64,000 nt of DNA from Lophius americanus (lineage: Eukaryota > Chordata > Actinopteri > Lophiiformes > Lophiidae). The stretch covers positions 584,001-648,000 of the forward strand of contig JBBDHG010000127.1 in the NCBI GenBank assembly GCA_037951165.1, given 5' to 3'. Below the pieces are notes generated by a model. The model was not told the DNA's origin. It made no database searches and worked only from the letters and a program-made list of their open reading frames with translations. Shown here piece by piece: positions 26,901-41,000 of this stretch. Position 1 is the first letter of the stretch, and every line of letters starts with the position of its first letter. The position numbers were made by a program, and so were the translations under genes.

Positions 26901-29576
26901 TAGTCTACTAGAAAGTCTTGGGCATTCAGACTCTTCAGGGAGATTGTGAAGGGTCTTTTCCCTGAGTAGCAGCATGCAATACCCTCCCCCCCCCCCTCTG
27001 GAGTATGGATTATGGTGGTGGTGGCTGACGATTCTGCTGAGGCTGAAGAATGATGAGACTGATGGTTCTCTGAGGACTAGGTTGAGATGGGGAGCTGGAG
27101 GAACATGTGAACCAGCAGCATGCACGTTTTTCTTCAGACAGCAGCTGATGGTGATGGGCTAAGCATGAAGGTGTGACGGTGATTGGATGGATGAGGCTAC
27201 CTGAATAAGGGCAGCTGATATCAGTTAATGCCCCAGTGCATGAAGCAGGTAACTGAGACCGAGTGTGTGTGAAATGTGAGGATAATACAGTGGTATGAGC
27301 AGTAACTGTGGCCTGAGTGTAATAGAGGATAGTCTTTACGATTGAACTATCGCTACAAATCCATATTTTCTGTGAATATCCACTACATGGATTTATGCCA
27401 GATCTGCACATTCATGTTTCATATTCCACAGAGGATGATTTTGATAGCTTTAGTGATTCTCTAACCATTAAAGCCAATTTGTGTCAAAGCTTTGGTTAAT
27501 GAATGCAATTAATAATACTCCTTCTAACCTCAGCTAAAATCACATTTACATGTGAAGTGCTTCCTCCTCAGGGCTCAGATCCACCAGCCGGGTTTACATG
27601 GACACTTTTCTTCATTCTGATTGAAATCATTCTAAGTGAAGATTTTTTTCCCACGGGTTATATTACAAACAGGATCAGTCGAGTGGCACACAGTTTTCAA
27701 TAAAAAATGGAGACTCAAAATATGACTCAAAATGTGCTCAACCGTCACCAGTTGAACAGGACATTATAGGGTTAAAAGATGGAGGCGATCACAAGAGAGC
27801 CATATCGGCGTCTCAGTCGTATCTGTTTGGCTAACATTAGCTATCTAAGCTAGTTTGTGATTAAACTTACCAGAAAGGCTCAAATTAGGATCAAGATCAT
27901 TTGAAGTGGCGCTGTAAGCAGAGGCTCGCACAGTTCATCCTGAAAAAGCCAGTTGCATGCCGTAGTTAGCAACATCCACCAGTGGCCTTCCTCCCTTTAC
28001 TTCATTCATCGCTTCATACAAAGAGAAGTGGGTGGCTCTCATCCACATTGATGATGTGGGATTTTATGTGTTGAAACCGACATCCTGCACTTAAGTTTTT
28101 GAAGGCGGGCACGCGTGAACAGAACACAACCAGGAAATATTCCTTTCCACCATTAAGAATGGTTTATGGGGGGTTATAGTACACTTCTGGAACCGAATGC
28201 ACTATCAATTTCAGTGTTTTTATTCCAAATTAGACTTATACTAATTATTGTAGTCTAACATAGGTAGGCCCCTTCTCTGCTGACTGCCCACTCCCCCTTG
28301 TCATACACTCCTCTCTGCTAACCTATGGCTGCCCAGTTATTTGAAAGCCATGGAATTCAGCAAAATGTCTGCAGCAGCACTGAACCCATTAGAATTTGCA
28401 GCATCTTTACTTTGATGTACTGAAGAACGCACACCCATTTACTTAATACGCCGCACTGTGAAGATCTTACAGTGGCATAACGAACTGTGGTTGAGAGAGA
28501 ATGTCGGGGAATGATGGAGAGAAGGCGTGAGACTGTGAGAGAAAGGGAGGCTATTGAAGGTGCAGTTGTAGACTTGCAGACTGAAAAATAAATCTTAAAT
28601 GGAGATAAAGTGCGCTCAGATCCACAAAGATTTTGAAGCAGTCCTGGTACGGAGATATAGAGAAAGAATAGCAGAGAAGGCAGAAGTTTGTACGTGTGTG
28701 TGTGCGTGTGTGTGTGTGTTTGTGTGTGTGGGGATCAGCACTATTTTTGGGGTTCCAGACTGGGCTGACTTTGAGAAGTGAATTTTAATTGCGTCTGTTG
28801 GCCGAAGATAAATTCCCAATCACGCGGACCCCCTGTGGGTGCCTAATCAGTGCAGTTCTAATGACCACAGCTGCCGACACCAGCCTCCATGTTAACCTCT
28901 AATCATCAGCCTTGTGATTTCTCAATGATAACTTCCTGCGTCGTCATAAAGAGCAATATGAGGGAGGAGGGAAGCGTCTTTTAGTGCTGCTCATTAGAGC
29001 GCCTCCCCGGGTGAGATCTAATGAGCAAATGAAGTCTTTGATGTGGTTTAGTCTTCCGAAGCTGATTATGCCGGAGCTAATTTATGATCAATTTGACCAA
29101 TTGTCTGCAAAATAGGACAAAGTTCTCATATGAATAACACGCGTGGTTAACGTCTTGATTTCTACTTCACTAAGACTTTGACATCCCTTGTTGTTTTTAT
29201 GGGTGGGTGTCCACATCATGTGGTATTGGTTGTGCGTCTGTAACGAAATCCTTTCTTCTCAGAGCCAAGCCAAACCACGTCTCCGCAGCAGCAGACGCCA
29301 ATCTTTCTACCAGCTTTACTTACTCTGAGGGCGATATGCATATGAGGGTGAGGTGAAGCTGTGGCGTATTGGCTAAAATAGGGGATTAATGTGGAAAAGG
29401 CCTGCTTGCAATTAGAAAAAAGGTATTGGTGAGATTTTTCAAAGATAGAATAAAATTAATAGTTAGAAATTTAAAGGACTTTTTTCAGTCCTCATGCTGT
29501 GGCTAACTGTGTCAGACAGTCGCTTTAATGTAGAGTATGTATTACACAGCATATATACTAAATATATATAGATATA

Positions 29577-29614
<38 letters not shown>

Positions 29615-32600
29615 TACATGCAGAGATAAATTTCACAATGTTGAACTGTATGTCTGTACTGTGCAACATGTGATAAATAAAGGAAACATTTTTATTTGTA
29701 TTCATGTCTATGAACTTGAAGGTTGACTTTTTGAACGTTAGATGGTTTCCTGAAGATAAGAGTATGGTTGCTGCCAATAATTTGCTTTTCAAAAACAATC
29801 AAGAACTCAGTAAGATGCGCTGTTATCTTATATGCTGATGAGATAACCCGGTTCGCATCAGAAATACTGGTGTTTCCCTTATAAGGAAGGTTGCTAGGCT
29901 CTAGCACTGACAGGGCATGCAAAAGTTAGCTGTCCTTGCAGGATAAAATGACACAAAGCCTCGTTACTCATACGAAACACAACTCTCAATCACTTGTCGG
30001 CAAAAGGAGAAACAGACACACATAAAATGTGGTCACATTTCCTGTAGTGCGGTTATTGCCACAGCCTTATTAGTACCATCCACACACTTTAACTTTGGAA
30101 ATGCGATACATTCCATTTTAAATTATAATGGACCTAACTTGAAGCAGGGCTCAAATTACAGGAGATTTAATCCAGATCCTTGGAAGAGAAAACTGGACTA
30201 TCCATCGTCTTTGTCAGTCCTAATAGATGCATTCCATACTTTTGTCAGGTCACATTGCAGTTTTGCAAGAGCACTTAAGAAATTGAATGATCTGCCTGTG
30301 ACTTATTGTCGTCATCTACATGGACTCTATTCTTAATTATCAATTTCTTGGAAGACAAGCATGCATCAGACATCAGTGATTGTCAATTTGACACATAATC
30401 ATCTCTTCAGATGGAGTAAAATGGACGTACATATTAATATTATTATCATTATCAGTATCATTATTATATTACTACCACCAGCGCCAACTTCAAGCATAAT
30501 ACTCCAGCCTGCTTTCTGATGTGTTTTGTTTGGCACCAGACGTTGATGTTGATGTTGATTTTGAGCTTGGTGTGATTCCTGCTTCTTATTGAGCTGCTTG
30601 TTGAGCGAATGGCCAGGATACCTTCTGAGTCATCATATAAAGGAAATCTTTGGAACTTTCCACTTTTCAGATGGCATCAAGCATCTTTATAAACTGACAC
30701 CGCAGTCTCCTGAAGGGCCGTTGTTTGCCTCTTTTGTCACATCCGCTCTCTCATCCGCTCAGAAAATAATTAAAAGTCGTCGGACCATATCATAATGAAA
30801 TACCTCACCTCTATCCTTCACCATGTGCTACTGCGGTCCATTTTTTACATCCTCCTTACTCCTTTTGTATTTTCTTCTTCTTCTCTTTATTGGTGACGGT
30901 AGCCTGAAGCGTCTCCTCTAATTTGGACCAAAAGTCGGAACCACCCAGAGAGTGCTTTAACACTTTAAATCAACTGAACCATCATTCTGTCGAATTCAGA
31001 CCAAGACCTTACCTTTTTCTGGTTGACCAGGGACTAAAGGAGATTTCAAACCTGCGATTTTAGTCAGGATCAAATTGAAAAATCCGAAAATTCAGATTAA
31101 GGTGTGAAAGCAGCTGTACACCTCCAAATCTGCCCTGTACCCATCGGGGCCACCCTGATAATTTGTAATAAGTTTTCCGGTCATTTTCAGACAAGTTTGA
31201 CATTCATAAGTTAAAATCCAGATAATTGCGCCAGCTCCTTTAACGCGAGATCACAAGAGCCAATGAAAGAGACTTGCAGAAGCAGCTGAAAGTGCTGCAA
31301 AGAACAAAAAAACATTGGATCTTTTTAGACAAACATTAACTGTTATTGTTAAAAGAAAATGCGAGATCATATGAGGTGGAGGTTCATTGATCCCTCAGTC
31401 CAGAGAATCAAAATTTTATCATGTAGTGTTTGATACCCCATTATATCATTTGTAGTCTTAAAAAGTACTTTATCTATTAGAGATATTGGAAACTTGATTT
31501 AAATGCCACCTGTTAAGTCACAACAAAACCAAACATAACCGCCAATAATACATTGGGCAACAGTTAAAGGTTTTCATCTCCCATGGCAGCTGAGAAGGAG
31601 GGATGTTCTTCTCAATACAACCAACCATTCGTCTATTCAAAGGCAAACAGTAGACAGAACAGGTGAAACATTTATCTAGTATAATCAACACGGTCTGAGC
31701 AGACCCGGTTGGCTGTCGGCTGGCATTTGGTCAAACATTCATATGCTAATCAGGAGCATGGGGCTAATAGAGCACATTCCAGTAATTTAAAAAACAATTT
31801 GGGTTCAGATTGAATAGTCATTTTGAGAGAAGGGACAAGGGGAGGGGGGGAGGTAGAGCGAGGGGAGAGAAAAGAAAATAGGAAAATTGCAGTGACTACT
31901 TTTACTAGAATTAAATTTAAGATCATAATCTAAAATCTTTTTATTGAATAAATGTAAAAAATGTCTCAAAAGACATCTTTGTAATAGATGTGGAAACATC
32001 ATCTCTCTCATTCCCATTTTCCATGAAGGCATCAGATAGCCTGTGATTTAGGTTTCTGGTGAGCGCCTTAGTTTGTGTGGTTTCAAATGCGGCAGGACAC
32101 TTTTTAAAGTGCCGTGCCATTGTTCAGCGGTTCTGGAAACGTGGTTTGCACATGCACACACACACACACACACACACGTGCACACACAGAATAAACAGGC
32201 TATTTAAAATCTTCGCTCTCGAAACTTCAATCTCTACTTTCCTCCCTTCTCCTGCATTTCTGCCGTTGCAGTGCATTGATGCTATTGACCTGTCGCCGTG
32301 ACAAAGATCAATCATCATATCTCCCCACGCACATCGTCCCTTTTCCATCATCCTATCGCTGCATACGCACAGTAACCATCTCATGGGGGATGGATTTATG
32401 TGTTTCCATCCTCCTGTGGGAGCTGAGATTGTTTTGTTTTTTAAGTGAGGGCCCATTGATCTTTTATTACACCATTAAGTCAATATGCTCCACTCATAAA
32501 CAGCTTGAGATTAAATGAGCCCCTTTGAAGGGTTTATGTACGTGTGTGTGTGGGTGTGTGTGTGTGTGTGTGTGCGTGTGTCTGAACCCTCAGTATGCCA

Positions 32601-35600
32601 GCAGCCAGGATGAAGTCATTTATCTGCAGCCAGTTGTTGGTATTCAAGGTGCGTCATTCTACCACGAACTAAATGATACTTCTTTATTTACTTTGATGGA
32701 ATCATCCATCATGCACTGGTTGTGTGTTGCAAGCAGTTTTCAACATCATCAGTTGAACACATGACATTGATGTCATGATTGACAGGTTTTCCACATTTAT
32801 TCAAAGTATATCAGTCAGAGTTTTGGATTCAGTGAAAAAAACATTTTCAGGGGCCATTCTTGCTGGGAGAGCATTCTTTATTTCCGAAGTCCATTCATTG
32901 TTAATGCTAAGCGTCTGCGTTCAATTCAGAATATTATATCTGACAGTTTTGTTTATAAGTGGGCAAATCACCACATTTCAAGGAGCTTTCAAAATATGAC
33001 CAGGTCAAGACTGTAGTCTTTATTCTGCAGAGACCCAACAAGTCCCAAATGAGCAATCAATTTGCGACAGTGGTGAGCAAAAGTGGCGAAGAAGAACTAC
33101 TGTAGTAGAAACTGCTGAAATTGGTAATGTTGGTTGTGATTGATAGCTGTGAGAGCGCACATATCATCATAAAGTGGTTTTGATTGCAAAATTGTGACCT
33201 GCACAATATCAGGCAGCCTGCTTCAGTCTTATGGCTGATGATAATTTGCTTTAATGCTATATGGTGAAATAGAAGGTGATTGTCCACAGCCGTAAAGGTT
33301 TATATCGTCTTGAGTTTCCAGAAATGTGTTTTTGAAAAATGAAACTTACAGACCTGTATACAACCACATGGCCGCATTAGTTTTAAGAGAATATGGCCTT
33401 CATCACTGCCAATGATTTTTTCCAGGATACAATAACTTGTCAACCATTCCTGTTGGTAAACCACACAGACTGGTGGAAACCAGAGACCGCCGTCCACTGA
33501 TTTTTGAAAACGCCTCTTAGCTATATTGTTACACCCGTTGGTATTTACTCTCAATTTCATGGCAAAGTACTGCAGCACTTATTTCCCGCTTAAAGTACAC
33601 AGAATAGACACACAAACAAGCCCAGCATTTACATTGTGCACACGCAGCAGATGGTTATGGTCACTTCTCAATTGGTCTCTCATGTGTTTGCAGTCAATTT
33701 TCTGACGATACTGTGAATTTGCGGCCTCCTGTTTTGCCTCATTCCTCACATTGTGTAAATTACTTTTTCCACTGATTATATCATTATTTTCCTATCGGAG
33801 CGAATTGGCTCACTTTCGGGACCTGAATAACTTTGCCAGCAGTCGTGTGTGAAGACAAAAATAAACCAACAAGCAGACAAGGTCACAAAAAGGTAAAGCT
33901 CAGAGGGGTTTACAACTCAGACTGAAAAAAGGGGTTTAATAGTTGATATTAAATTGCAATTCATGACCTCATGACAAAATTAGGAATCCACAATGTGCCT
34001 TTTCAAGACCAGGAAGACGACATTTGCATAAATACTATTGCTAACATCTGTTGAAGCAGTCATCCATCATGCTTTAGCGTGACTTCTTTCTCTTTGCTGT
34101 TCTCTTCACAGTGTGTAAGTGTGATCTGGCTCGATCTGGATTCTTCCAGAAGAAGGGCGAGTACATCTGTACGGCAGACTATCAGCGTCTGTACGGTACA
34201 CGCTGTGACCGCTGTGACACCTTCATCACGGGAGAGGTGGTCTCCGCTCTGGGACGCACCTACCACCCTAAGTGCTTTGTCTGCGGTGTCTGCAGGTGAA
34301 CATGCACACACACACACAATAGACACACAGTCTCCTACTGTATATACAGGGTTAAAAAAAATTACAGTATTCAGGCATAACATTACAACCACCAGTTTAT
34401 TAGTACAATGGTCCCCTTTTGCCACCGAAACAGCACTAATCTACTCTGGAGACTGACCGCTTTCTATCACAGCCAGCAATAACCATTTCACCTCTTCTAT
34501 AAGATCAGAAAGCGCAGGCTAGTCTTTTTTCCTCGCACACATCAATGAGCTTTGGCAAAAAAAACCCCACTGAGACTGTAATAATTTGCCTATTCTGAAT
34601 TTTCTGCCAGTAAAATGTCTGAAAACAGTTGGGACAGGGGCAACAAAAGTGGAGAAATTTGTGGAATACTCAAAAACATTTGAATGGCAAAAAAGCTTTG
34701 CGACTACACGTGATAGCATCATGATTGAATATGAAAGGACAATCTTCAAACGGTTTAGTCATTTAACAATGTTTCTTAATGTGCAATTGCATCAAATTGT
34801 AGGGTTTCACCATCCACAGTCCATAATATCATCAGAAGATTCAGACAATATGGAGAAATCTCTGCAACTAAGGAGGAAGGCGACAAAACCCAACATTGAA
34901 TGCTCCTGACCTTTGATCCCTCAGGCATTTATGCATTTAAAACCAACATGATTCTATGACGCGTATTACTGCCTTGGCTCAGGAGCACTATGGAAAACCG
35001 TACAAAGTTCTGCAAATGCAGTTTATGACTCTATAAAGCCAAATATCAACATGCATTAATGAAGCCTTGATTTCCTCTTGGTCAGAAAAGTTTCAAATGG
35101 TTTTGAGAACAACAGTATGTATAGGAATATCTCTAAGCATTAGCAATTACTCAAATAAGCTTCCGTTTAGTTCTTTTAGATCTCAGTGCAGCCTTTACAA
35201 ATATTGTTCATGAAAAACCACTGCACAGATTTAAAAAGGGTCTCAAATGATTTGAATCCCTTACAAGTTTTATTTTTTCTCTTGGTGATATCTCATCAGA
35301 AAAATAATTCAGCTTTGTGCTGTGGTGTAGCAGAAACGTAAGGATGAAATGACGTGCCACTAATGAAATGCACGTCTTTGAATAGCGGCAGAAAGGAGGA
35401 GAAATATAGATGAATTATCTAGATGGTAAATAAGAAATTTTAGAAATAGATATTTTCTGCTAAAACAATGCAGTCATTCTTCAAATGATGTGACTCATTC
35501 TGCATCATTCAAAATAAGACATGCAATTGTCACTCATTAGCCTGTTTGGTACTGGCAACAGCTGAGGTAATGATTCAGTCTCAACTCAGATCCTGGAGGT

Positions 35601-36116
35601 CAATAAATGTCAGACTGGAAAGCTGTCATTTTGGGCGACTGAGTCAAGATTCCAGAAATGAGAATTGAGTTGCTGTTTCAGATTTTGTAAATGTAGGCCA
35701 TGTCTCGTCTGACCTTTAGAAATGTTCATGTTAGGCTCCTCCTTAATGAAGCCAGAGCGGTCGTCTCTGTCGGCTCCTTTCCTCTCTTTATTTCAGTATT
35801 TCACTCATGTCACCCTCTCTATTTCTTCAATGTCATGCTGTATTCTTAAATCATCACTTTATGTTTGCCTAAAGACACAGTTTTTGGAAATATCTGTCTT
35901 TCTTCTGCTCTTATCGTATCATGTTTTGATGTAAGACAGGGTTCACATATAAGCCATCTTTTACGTCCTATTCCAGGACTACAGCGTCGCAGTGTTGTCT
36001 TGTATCGGGTTGACACTGGCTGATAAACATGCAGTGATGCCCAACAGCCTTGGGCACAAGAAACAAACTGACACCAACTTGTGGGAGACAGCTAGCGGAA
36101 GACAGTGTGCGTGTTT

Positions 36117-36152
<36 letters not shown>

Positions 36153-38040
36153 GCATATGTAGAGTCAACTGAAGGCGACAGTGGAAGTCGTAGGGTTTTG
36201 CTCAGTCTTTTCTTGTGCCTCCTCTCTTTCATCAACTTCCCCATCTTATCACAATCACCATCTTTATTTCAGTCTTCATCATCATCTACCTCTTAATCAT
36301 CACCTGCATCACGTAATCGTCCTTGATGCTTTCATCACCGTCCTACTTTCTGTTTGTCATCATTACTCTCAACACTACGGAGGCAGATTGTTACTTCCTC
36401 CTCTGCGCGCTGATGATGTTCCCGATGTTCCAGTGATTGAAGCCTCATATAATTCTACAGGCAAAACATTTATTTACTTCTGTGGGAACTTTAAAAACAC
36501 AACATGCATTGAATATGTAAACCTAGGGGAATTTTTAAAGCACTGAGAAAAGCTGACCTGTGCTCCAGTCAGACTGCAGACTGAGATAAATAAGGTCAGG
36601 CTCTTGTACATGTGTAGATCTTGAGATATGTCATACATGGAAGTGGACATGCGTACAAAACTTAATAGGTTTCATCTGTTTAATGGCGATTCCTTGAGTT
36701 TAAGCTTATGAGGGATATTGTGATTGAATCTTTCCAACTTCCGGAGCACAACTAAAAGCCAATCTATATTTTCTCTCTAAACATTGCATCACTCAAATTG
36801 TGATCTATCCATTCACATTTTTTTTATTATTAATTCTTTAGTATTTTTTATCGATTGGGAAGAACAGTTAGAACCGAATGTAATGATTTCATGGTCCGGA
36901 AAAGTTTTCTATCAAAAGCTGTGGTTAATTCAAAAACCTGTTCAATACGTTTTAACTGAACGTAATTATTCATGTAATGTCTTTTGATTTTGATCTTTCG
37001 ATATTTTGTCTTCACACTAGCCATCTGTCACCCATGAACTGAAGATGTGCTTTTTGATATCTTAAGAATTTCCTTTTGGATTTTCTGTCTAAATTGGTTA
37101 AAACTGCTCTGTGTCAGACTGCAAATAAATACAATATCAAACAGTGTGTAGATTATTTTAACAATTAAACGATGCTTGCAGTATTTTGGTGATGTGATTT
37201 TTTTTTCTGATTGTCCAGAACTGCAGATCATGTTAGGTGCCCCTGGTTTGGAATGTTTAAAAACGACCAAAGTGGTCTAGGAAACGGAGACCGGTGAACT
37301 TGTGACAGTGACATGGGTCATGGGAAGGCCAGCCTGAAGAGCTACTGCAGCCCAAGTGGCTGAAAAGGTTTTCATTAGATGTAAAATAAAGGTGTAGGAA
37401 CACACGGTGCATTACATGGAAGTATATACATCAGAAGAGGAACATAGACAACACTGGGAAGGTGGTTCTTATGTTGAAGCTTTTTGGAGTATATGCACAC
37501 AATCATCAGGGCCGTGACCGATGGATAGTCAGTTCGATAATATGACTGGTATTAATTCTTTGAGACCATCTTCTGATGGTTATTATGATGTTATTCATTC
37601 TGCTCAGTGTGACCAGCAGGTTAAACAGAAAATCAAAAAATGTTCAAGAATAGGTAGTTAAACTTGAAACCTCCTATTGAGTGAAACTGAAGCCTGAGTG
37701 AATAGTGCACTGCATGAATCTGCCTTGACTGATTTCCTTTTCTGTGGGCTGTAACAAATCTAACACCTAGAAAATGGAACTCAGTACACCTGTCCTCAAA
37801 TCACTTTGTTGGCTAGCGGTGAGTCAAAGGATAGATTTTAAAACCACCCTACTGGTCTATAAATCAATAAATGGTATCATGCCAAAATAAATCCTGTGTC
37901 ACTGATAACCCCACGGGTCAGTCCTACTCAGTGTCCCTAGAACCAGAACCAAGCATGCTGAGGCAGCTTTTAGTTTTTATACCTCTCGGGACTGGTTTTT
38001 TTTGATTTTTCTCGTGAACTTTCTTTGTTTTAATTGTAAT

Positions 38041-38071
<31 letters not shown>

Positions 38072-41000
38072 TATCATTTTATCATCATTATTTGGACTGG
38101 GTCAAAACACTATATTACTATTTAACAAAAGGGTTTGAAAAATAGGAAATTAAATTAGAAAAAAATATACATACATTTTCTATGCACACATACATAATTA
38201 AATATTACATTTTAATGGTAATTTTTAATGCAATTATGTGTCACTTTGATTGCTTCAAATCTGAACAGTGCTATAGGAATGAGATTGCCTTGCCATTTAA
38301 TATTTACCACATAAGCCTTGAATGATTTATACGTGAAACATCCCTGCTGTTTTGATATATTCCTCTTACATCTCTGTCCCTTCTGTTTAATGTATGGATG
38401 TTGGCCTTCTTTGAATACTGTAAAAGCACACAGGAGAAAACCTAGAATAGTGTTTCTGCAAGTTTGCCAGAGGAAACAGCTGTAAAGTAGTCCTAATCTC
38501 CTGTGGAAGGGCACTTTATTCATGCTTACGTCTGTACTTCTAAGCGTGAACATGGATGTGCTGAACTGGTTTGAGCTCTGCTGGAGACGGGAGCCTCCCT
38601 CAGGGTCTTTGCTCCGACTCCAGGCCTCAGCGGGGGGTAAAGGGATTACTGCCATCTATGTCTTTTAAACAGCCTTCCCTAAGCCTTTTAGCTCCTCGTT
38701 CATTCTGACATCCTAAAGAGATCAATCAGTCTCTACGAGAATGCTTTCGATGAGGCAAGCGGGACCAAAGTAACAGCATCACGATGTGGCTGATTTGATT
38801 TTATAGGCACTGTCTTGCTGTCATGTTCCCTGCCTTTCTCTGTGTGTATTTACTTTTCTCAATATTAACAACAACAGTAACAGCAATAATTCCGCAGAAT
38901 GTGCAATGATACATTTATTAGCCCCATTATCATAAACTATATACTCCAATATATACTTCACTATATCGTTGTCGCGATATTAAGTATATTCTCTGCTGTT
39001 ATTTTTAGGCAATGGTTGCATTCACTTGTATTCATAAGTTTATTATGTAGTACAATATTATATTACTTCAAAGTATTATCGTCATACGAACGTCTGATGC
39101 ACTTATTTTTACATTTCCAGTTTTGTTTATAGAATTTTTTTTCCTTTTACTTACTCACTTTTTTTATTTATGATTGTAATTTTGAGCATTCTCTGGAGCA
39201 AAAATCTCCTAAAAAGTATCAATAAAGTTCCATCTTATCTTATCGTGTCTTATTAACTTAACTTGAACGCTGTGAAGCAAATCCCGCCGCTGCCGGCACC
39301 AGCCGAGTGGGGAGAGTAAAAAAGGCGGTGAGAGGAGAGGCATTTAAGATCCGTATGCACTCCACACGGTCTGCATAATAATTATTCACTGTCACTCAGT
39401 TATCCTTTTAGACGCCTGTAGCAGCATCACATTATCACCTATTTAATCAGCGCTACTAGGTGCTCCTGCAACAATCAGCGTCTATCGCTCATCGCCTCGA
39501 CTGAATTTGTTTTCCGGTTCACAGAAGATGTCAGACTGTGTTTGCCTTCTGTCAGACGGATTGTGGCGTTCCAGTCAGCCAATCATGTTTCTGCCAGCAA
39601 CCATTGGATGTTTCCATGTGTGCAGACACAGTGTCCCTGCAGGCTTTTTTAAAAATCTCATATTGTATGCTTGGTGACTAATTATCCCTCTGTATTTGTC
39701 TTTGCTCCTTAGTAAACCCTTCCCCATCGGAGACAGAGTGACGTTCCGCGGGAAGGACTGCGTGTGCCAGCAGTGCTCGCACACACTCATCAAACCAAAT
39801 GAACCGATCAAGATCCACGGTCCCAGCCGTGAGTCCAGCATCCTCTTTATACTGTCTGTTCTGTTCGGGGCCACCGGGCGCTAATATGCCTTTAAGTCTA
39901 ATGTGATGTGTTAATGAGTTCTTTTGAACTAATTTAACTAATTAAGTTTGTGTCGGATGGGTGATCTGACCTGTCATGCTGATCCACCAGATGAAAATAT
40001 ACAAGACAAAGACGCCCACCAGCGCAGCACATAGTAACAGGCACTGCAGAGGCAGTGAGTAACAGTCAAATTCAAATAAATCCCTAAGTACATTCTCATT
40101 AACCTGTCTTATGAGAAAGCAGTTCATGAGAACGGACACAGAGTGCAGACACTAAGTTTAATCCACTGCCTACTACACCCTACTCCTCGTCTGCAGTCAT
40201 GTACTCGTCTATGCATCAATGACTAAACCGTTTACCCTGAGAAATGCAGTTTTATACTCTTAATCAAAGATTTGGTTTCCTTTGTTAGTCCTTATTTATG
40301 TCTCCTCTTTAAAGCAAAACATTTTTCTTACATGAGAAGTTGAGTTAGGAGTTTCTAGCTCTGTTTGAAGCAGATAAAATCTCTTTCTTATGACATGTGA
40401 GTAGTAGTGAGGCCTTCAAGGGCTGGAAGGAGGTGCGTTTATACAGCATCAAGCTTACTACAACTTATCTACCTCTTTCCTGTCTTTATGTCAACCTAAG
40501 GGAACCACCTGTTCATTTGTACCTTCAATCACCCAATCAATCAATCAAATTTTATTTCCAACGCACTTTTCATGCATAAAAACTAACACAAAGTGCTTCA
40601 TAAGATAATAATATAAGATAATAAGCCCCCCACCACTGCCACTCACACACTGGAAAATAATGGACCACAAAAATGGAGCCAAGCACAACTATAAAAACAG
40701 GTTATACAATCAAAACTATTTAAAAACTATTGACACTCCACCCTATCCACCCATCCATCACCATCACCACTCACACACCAGGCAAAAACAAGGACGCAAT
40801 AGGATTATCAAAACAGGAACTGAACTGATGATAAATCTTGGAAACACTGGAGCCAGTACAAACTCATGAAATAACGAAAAACAACTAAAAAGTTGAAATA
40901 CAAAATGTTAAATATTAAAAATAGTCTGAAGAATTATACATAAATCATAAAATAAAATAATCATAATATCTAACTAACGTATAAAAGTTAGGAGTACATA

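Larger units (their letters stand above)
20075..34111 (+). other. ablim3: ablim3 intron 2 (14.0 kb)
   Basis: The largest intron. It holds a SINE (20.55 kb), an interspersed repeat (20.76 kb), a - strand LINE fragment (22.0-22.7 kb), another repeat terminus (27.59 kb), a CNE-like block (28.8-29.1 kb), a TA microsatellite with a SINE-like tail (29.6 kb) and CA/GT microsatellites. 23.2-27.5 kb and 30.2-33.9 kb show no gene. Confidence 0.7.
34296..39712 (+). other. ablim3: ablim3 intron 3 (5.4 kb)
   Basis: Begins with a short CA-rich run. It contains two adjoining Tc1-like fragments (34.37-35.07 kb), a GT microsatellite, a + strand LINE end (37.7-38.07 kb) and a second LINE-type 3' tail (39.12-39.25 kb). 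The 250 bases before 39500 are repeat-free and GC-richer. Confidence 0.7.

Noticed and set aside
25833..27411. - strand frames of 99-133 codons in intron 2
   Set aside because: Ser/His/Pro-rich chance frames over CA/TC-rich DNA; no domain and no exon structure.
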